Assembly (NCBI GenBank): GCA_934255105.1
Contig: CAKQNH010000086.1
Location: 1 to 10,693 of the forward strand
Source: an uncultured Pirellulaceae bacterium
GTDB lineage: Bacteria; Planctomycetota; Planctomycetia; Pirellulales; Pirellulaceae
Length of the DNA stretch: 10,693 nt
Reading direction: 5' to 3'
The notes under the pieces are model-generated. The model ran no database searches, had not been told where the DNA came from, and was given only the letters and a program-made list of their open reading frames with translations. Positions within the stretch are counted from its first letter, which is position 1, and each line of letters starts with the position of its first letter. The position numbers were made by a program, and so were the translations under genes. Positions 8,301 through 10,693 of the stretch are shown here, piece by piece.

Positions 8301-10693
8301 CTGGGATCAAACCACTGGAAGTGCTGGAAGCAAGGTTGATGTTTCGGCGAGAGGCGGCACCACAGCTTTCAGTATCGCCACCGACATAGTGACGATCAGT
8401 ACATCGTCTGTCAACGACGCACCGGCCAACAGCGTGCCTGGGGGGCAAGCGACGCCTCAAGATACATCGTTGCTTTTTGACACTGGCAATACCAATTTGA
8501 TTTCGATCAATGACGTTGATGCTGCGGGTGCCCAGCTCGAAGTAACGCTGTCAGCGACCAACGGTGTACTGACGCTTGGCTTCCCCTCTGGTACAGCCAC
8601 GGCCGTTGGCAGCGAAGTCCGTATCAACACAACTACTGCGAACGATCAAATTACCACCGACGTTTCTGTTTACGGTGGCTTCGCGGTTGATTTTGGTAGT
8701 ACGCGCAGTGTGGCGATGGATGCCAACGGAAACTACGTCGTGACGTGGTCGAGCAAAAACCAGGATGGCGACGGCTGGGGAGTATACGCTCAAAGATTTA
8801 ATACCGCCGGTGTCGCTCAGGGGGGGGAATTCCGAGTTAACTCTACCACGGCAAAGGACCAGCTTGGATCCACCGTTGCCATGAGTGATGCTGGCAACTT
8901 TGTCATCGTCTGGTCGAGTAAGGACCAAGACGGAAACAACTGGGGCGTTTATGGTCAGCGTTACAACGCCTCCGGTGCCGCTCAAGGCGGGGAATTCCGG
9001 GTCAACACTTACACTAACAAGGAACAACTTGACCCTGCCATTGCGATGGATGCGTCCGGCAATTTTGTCGTCAGTTGGTCCAGCAAGGATCAGGACGGCA
9101 ACAGTTGGGGTGTCTATGCTCAGCGATACAACTCGGCCGGAGTGACTCAGGGTAGTGAATTCCGTGTCAATAGCACGACGAACAAAGAGCAATTCGACTC
9201 GGCGATCGCCATGGACGCCAACGGGGAATTTGTAGTCACTTGGTCCAGCAAAGACCAAGACGGTGATAGCTGGGGAGTGTATGCCAAACGATATGACGCA
9301 TCCGGCACCCCCAAGGGCGGCGAATTCCGAGTGAACAGTTTGACGGCCAAGGAGCAGATGTTCTCGTCGGTAGCAATGGATGCGTCCGGCAACTTTGTCG
9401 TGACTTGGTGCAGCAAGGACCAGGATAGCAATAGCTGGGGTGTTTACGCTCAGAGGTACACCTCCGCAGGAGTCGCACAAGGCTCCGAGTTCCTGGTAAA
9501 CAGCACGACCAACAAGGAACAGATGTACTCGTCTGTCGCCGTCGATGCCGATGGCGATTTTGTCATCACGTGGAGCAGTAAAGATCAAGATGGTGGCGGC
9601 TTGGGAGTGTACTCAAGACAGTATTCCTCAGCAGGCGTCGCCAAAGGTGGTGAAGTGCTTGTCAACACTTCCACGTCCGGCGATCAAACGTTTTCATCGG
9701 TTGCCATGAATGCCAAGGGGAATTTTGTCGTTTCCTGGGTCGGCAATGGGACGGGCGACAACCAGGGAGTGTTTGCTCAGCGATTTGAAATTCCAACGTC
9801 ATTAACGTTCGTTAGTAGTGATGGGATTCGCGATGCGACCATAGTTATTCGCGGTACCCAGTCGGATATCAACCAAGTGCTCGATGGCCTGATCTTCACC
9901 CCGACGGCTGGTTTCAATGGACTCGCCACGCTCACGATCACCACGAACGACTTGGGGAATACCGGCGCCGGTGGTGCCCAGTTCGACAACGATGTGATCA
10001 ACATCAATGTTGGTACAGGCAACGTCGCCCCGACGGTCACAGCACCCGGTAGCCCGCTCAATTACATGGAAAATGATCCACCGAGCGTCATCGATGCTGG
10101 ATTTGGCGTCAACGACCCAGATTCGCCCGACTTCAATGGTGGAGTGCTAACGGTATTCATAAGCGAGAACGGCACGGACAACGACCGATTGGCAATCCGC
10201 AACCAAGGTACGGGCATCGGCCAAATCGGCGTCTCGGGTAGCAACATTACCTACAACTTTGGAGCCGGCGCAGTCGTGGTCGGAAGTTTCACCGGCGGCA
10301 GCGATGGCTTCACGCCACTGGAGATAGTGCTCAATAGTGGTGCAAATGTTTCGTCCACTCAGGCCCTTGCGCGAAACATCACCTATCAAAATGTCTCGGA
10401 CATTCCCTCCGGGACCAGCCGCAGTGTGCAATTCACGTTGACCGATGGAGATGGCGGAGTCAGCAATGCAACAACGGCCACAGTCAATGTTACCCCGGTT
10501 AACGACGCACCACTTAACGGCGTTCCCGGAGCCCAATCCGTTAACGAAGACTTAACGCTTGTATTCTCCACCGCAAACGGCAATATGATTTCGATCAGCG
10601 ATCTAGACGCAGCGGAGAGTGTGATGCAGGTGACCCTGACAGCGACAAACGGTCAAGTCACTTTGTCGGGTATAACGGGATTGTCGTTTAGCG
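5347..10693 (+). CDS. Giant LEPR-XLL/DUF4347 surface or secreted protein with beta-helix, cadherin-like and propeller-like repeats (3' end outside window)
   Basis: Open for 1782 residues with no stop and cut by the right edge. Order of parts: basic N-terminus; LEARVLFSAS (41-50), a variant of the planctomycetal LEPR-XLL motif; Asp/Thr-rich linker (about 55-115); DUF4347 (about 119-290); parallel beta-helix region (about 293-718); cadherin/Ig-like repeats A (about 721-884) and B (about 885-1024), with VNDAP-type junctions at 880-884 and 1021-1025; domain C split into about 1026-1078 and 1485-1556; an insert with seven 55-residue repeats (about 1079-1484); domain D (about 1560-1722); and the start of domain E (1723 onward), which resembles the first half of C. 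The N-terminus has no convincing Sec signal peptide. RTX nonapeptides are not seen in the visible part. The family is known as giant cell-surface adhesin-like proteins; the ligand is unknown. The neighbouring TolC and SecA-like genes are candidates for its export route (inference). The start is GTG with AAGG nine nt upstream. Confidence 0.88.
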   Translation, partial: MAIKRLFTSVKFATLQWGDALRCAVSSGHDFRGSAVDVDQLEARVLFSASPLPVEAVEVAEVDQAGTADTNSATTQDGGQSDGGNTAPDDIRTNDDTLALLDELSFELLPTLGSETQQRLELVFVDQSAANYEQLVADLTSDRSDGRMFQVIALESSRNGLTQISEALAQQQHVDAVHIVSHSTDRAIKLGDLWLTTENLESYSSLLTDWSHALDSEADILFYGCQLGGGEDGRAMLASFANLTGAHVAASIDDTGAAILGGNWELEYTIGQIESSIAFSQNVQANWDGLLNTFIVTNTNNSGAGSLRQAILDANALAGVDTITFNIALNDLNHVYYRDNGVSGTFSTPVRTTVADAAITDFDADYLSGTARSWFRIDLSGSDLNITEAVIIDGSTQAGYDPAKGPIIELNAAAISSGDPNGLTLSSGASTIRGLVINRAGDDGIEIDVNAGGSTIVGSYIGTDVTGLQTTFGNGYGISIKSDGNRIGGTSLADRNIISGNSALSGQSYGIGFWQDADSNVVQGNYIGVGVDATTAMGNRQGITFQGTSHSNMIGGTTAGAGNIIANHSMNGVDVMGGTGNAILGNAIHSNTLLGINLGTAGVTANDVGDGDSGANRLQNFPVLSSSTAGPTPVIVGTLNSTASRTYRIEFFASTTSDASGYGEGQRYLGFVNATTNGSGNASFSTTLAAVVATGEKISATATDLTTNDTSEFALNVTATNTAPTLDASKSPVLTAQNEDSGAPSGAVGTLVSALVDFASPSGQVDNVTDGDAGASLGIAITAANAVNGSWFFSTNNGSTWNALGSVSNSNARLLAADANTRIYFQANANFNGTIAAAITFRAWDQSTGTNGSLANTTTNGGTSAFSTTTDVAALTITAVNDAPVLVAYNPTLTLTEDSAAFSATISALLGGSVTDVDSGAVQGIAITSISGWVGPFEYSTNGGSTWNATGAVSETNALLLRSTDLLRFTPNGENGGAMNTTYCAWDQTTGSAGSKVDVSARGGTTAFSIATDIVTISTSSVNDAPANSVPGGQATPQDTSLLFDTGNTNLISINDVDAAGAQLEVTLSATNGVLTLGFPSGTATAVGSEVRINTTTANDQITTDVSVYGGFAVDFGSTRSVAMDANGNYVVTWSSKNQDGDGWGVYAQRFNTAGVAQGGEFRVNSTTAKDQLGSTVAMSDAGNFVIVWSSKDQDGNNWGVYGQRYNASGAAQGGEFRVNTYTNKEQLDPAIAMDASGNFVVSWSSKDQDGNSWGVYAQRYNSAGVTQGSEFRVNSTTNKEQFDSAIAMDANGEFVVTWSSKDQDGDSWGVYAKRYDASGTPKGGEFRVNSLTAKEQMFSSVAMDASGNFVVTWCSKDQDSNSWGVYAQRYTSAGVAQGSEFLVNSTTNKEQMYSSVAVDADGDFVITWSSKDQDGGGLGVYSRQYSSAGVAKGGEVLVNTSTSGDQTFSSVAMNAKGNFVVSWVGNGTGDNQGVFAQRFEIPTSLTFVSSDGIRDATIVIRGTQSDINQVLDGLIFTPTAGFNGLATLTITTNDLGNTGAGGAQFDNDVININVGTGNVAPTVTAPGSPLNYMENDPPSVIDAGFGVNDPDSPDFNGGVLTVFISENGTDNDRLAIRNQGTGIGQIGVSGSNITYNFGAGAVVVGSFTGGSDGFTPLEIVLNSGANVSSTQALARNITYQNVSDIPSGTSRSVQFTLTDGDGGVSNATTATVNVTPVNDAPLNGVPGAQSVNEDLTLVFSTANGNMISISDLDAAESVMQVTLTATNGQVTLSGITGLSFS
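5467..5496 (+). other. LEPR-XLL-like motif (LEARVLFSAS), residues 41-50 of the giant protein
   Basis: The motif LEPRxLLSA occurs near the N-terminus of many very large planctomycete extracellular proteins and is thought to be part of a sorting or targeting region. Here Pro is replaced by Ala and the second Leu by Phe. It lies 40 residues from the proposed start, the usual kind of distance, which also supports the GTG choice. Confidence 0.7.
5701..6216 (+). other. DUF4347 domain of the giant protein
   Basis: Residues about 119-290 carry the DUF4347 pattern: LELVFVDQSAANYEQLV (121-137), VDAVHIVSHS (174-183), ILFYGCQLGGGEDGRAML (220-237), GAHVAASIDDTGA (about 244-256) and a closing NWELEY with a terminal WDGLL. 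The His (H182) in SHS and the Cys (C225) in YGC stand where caspase-fold (clan CD) proteins keep a His-Cys pair, although the Gly normally after the His is Ser183. Catalytic activity is not established for this family. Confidence 0.75.
6223..7500 (+). other. Right-handed parallel beta-helix region of the giant protein
   Basis: Residues about 293-718. It opens with IVTNTNNSGAGSLRQAI and DTITFNI, a start common to secreted beta-helix proteins, followed by Gly/Asn-rich rungs such as GSYIGTDVTG, RNIISGNS, GNYIGVGVDAT and NMIGGTTAGAGNII. It closes with LQNFPVL, GTLNST, YRIEFFAST, GYGEGQRYLG and a final strand set. Such folds often bind or cut polysaccharide, but no catalytic signature was recognised, so an adhesive or structural role is as likely. 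Confidence 0.7.
7507..8421 (+). other. Two tandem cadherin/Ig-like repeats (A and B) of the giant protein
   Basis: Repeat A (about 721-884) and repeat B (about 885-1024) share an opening with an acidic TEDS or NEDS segment, a GIAIT strand, a YSTNGGSTWNA-type loop (FSTNNGSTWNA in A), a WDQ(S/T)TG strand and an end in VNDAP. This is the common module of bacterial giant adhesins. B lacks the NFNG segment present in A (YFQANANFNGT). A and B are clearly divergent at DNA level, so they are not a recent duplication. Confidence 0.7.
8422..10014 (+). other. Cadherin-like domain C, split by an inserted repeat array
   Basis: The first half (about 1026-1078) ends in VTLSATNGVLTL. The second half (about 1485-1556) starts at SLTFVSSDG and continues ATIVIRGTQSDINQVLDGL and TPTAGFNGLATLTITTND. 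In uninterrupted members of this module, as in domain E of the same protein (VTLTATNGQVTLSGITGLSFS split only by a few residues), these two segments are adjacent. The roughly 405 residues between them therefore sit in one surface loop. Confidence 0.75.
8707..9786 (+). repeat. Seven 165-nt (55-residue) tandem repeats encoding a propeller-like array
   Basis: The VAMD-type motif recurs with its fourth residue codon at 8716, 8881, 9046, 9211, 9376, 9541 and 9706, an exact spacing of 165 nt. Each unit reads VAMDA.GNFVVTWSSKDQDG, then WGVYAQRY, then G.QGGEFRVN, with a T.KEQ turn. The last unit stops at GVFAQRF and lacks the EFRVN strand, while an isolated EVRIN strand (1090-1094) precedes the first unit. 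Copies are similar in protein but differ in synonymous codons, so the spacing has been kept over time. DQDG loops could bind calcium. Confidence 0.88.
10024..10693 (+). other. Cadherin-like domains D and E (E incomplete)
   Basis: Domain D (about 1560-1722) begins APTVTAPG, carries NDPDSPDFNGGVLTV, GQIGVSGSNITY, ARNITYQNVSD and TLTDGDGGVSN, and ends TPVNDAP. Domain E starts GVPGAQSVNEDLTL and repeats the ISISDLDA and VTLTATNG segments of domain C, then meets the window edge. More repeats and any C-terminal sorting signal must lie to the right. Confidence 0.7.

Noticed and set aside
8551..9588. Long minus-strand open frame (345 codons) opposite the giant gene
   Set aside because: It lies antisense to the 55-residue repeats, and its own internal repetition mirrors that period. 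The translation resembles no known protein, and the plus-strand frame has clear domain matches.
8707..9786. CRISPR-like or satellite repeat array
   Set aside because: The repeats are in frame, have no variable spacers, and encode a conserved protein pattern at 55-residue spacing.
5347..10693. Classical RTX protein with GGxGxDxxx nonapeptides
   Set aside because: No nonapeptide repeats were found in the visible 1782 residues. DQDG and TDGDGG segments belong to the propeller-like units and cadherin-like domains. The unseen C-terminus could still hold them.

Overview
The window most resembles a planctomycete, probably in the Pirellulaceae. The reasons are a very large extracellular protein whose N-terminus carries a variant of the planctomycetal LEPR-XLL motif (LEARVLFSAS) followed by a DUF4347 domain, weak or absent Shine-Dalgarno sites at several starts, moderate GC, and a large TolC with long extra N- and C-terminal segments. 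Lineage is inferred from protein features only; there is no rRNA or other marker gene here.

Layout. Positions 1-3037 hold a minus-strand gene pair: a TolC-family outer-membrane channel (995-3037), then, 29 nt downstream, a SecA-like DEAD-motor ATPase (1-965) that runs off the left edge. A 741-bp non-coding region (3038-3778) separates this pair from two plus-strand genes. It is rich in dyads, including two copies of an 18-bp near-palindrome in opposite orientation and a 23-bp-arm inverted repeat. The plus-strand genes are a receiver/HD-GYP protein (3779-5080), which is a likely cyclic-di-GMP phosphodiesterase with a degenerate receiver, and, after a 266-bp gap, a giant surface or secreted protein (GTG start at 5347) that is still open at the right edge after 1782 residues.

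The giant protein reads in order: basic N-terminus, LEPR-XLL-like motif, Asp-rich linker, DUF4347, parallel beta-helix region, two cadherin/Ig-like repeats, then a third cadherin-like domain split by about 405 residues containing seven copies of a strictly 55-residue (165-nt) repeat. The split domain then resumes and is followed by at least two further cadherin-like domains. The strand content at the two ends of the insert suggests a closed seven-bladed beta-propeller placed in a loop of the host domain.

Working model (inference): a dedicated export module (SecA paralogue plus TolC channel, with adaptor or membrane partners perhaps beyond the left edge) handles a giant adhesin-like substrate encoded next door, with a c-di-GMP phosphodiesterase linking surface attachment to c-di-GMP signalling. 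No tRNA, rRNA, CRISPR array, transposase or integrase was seen.
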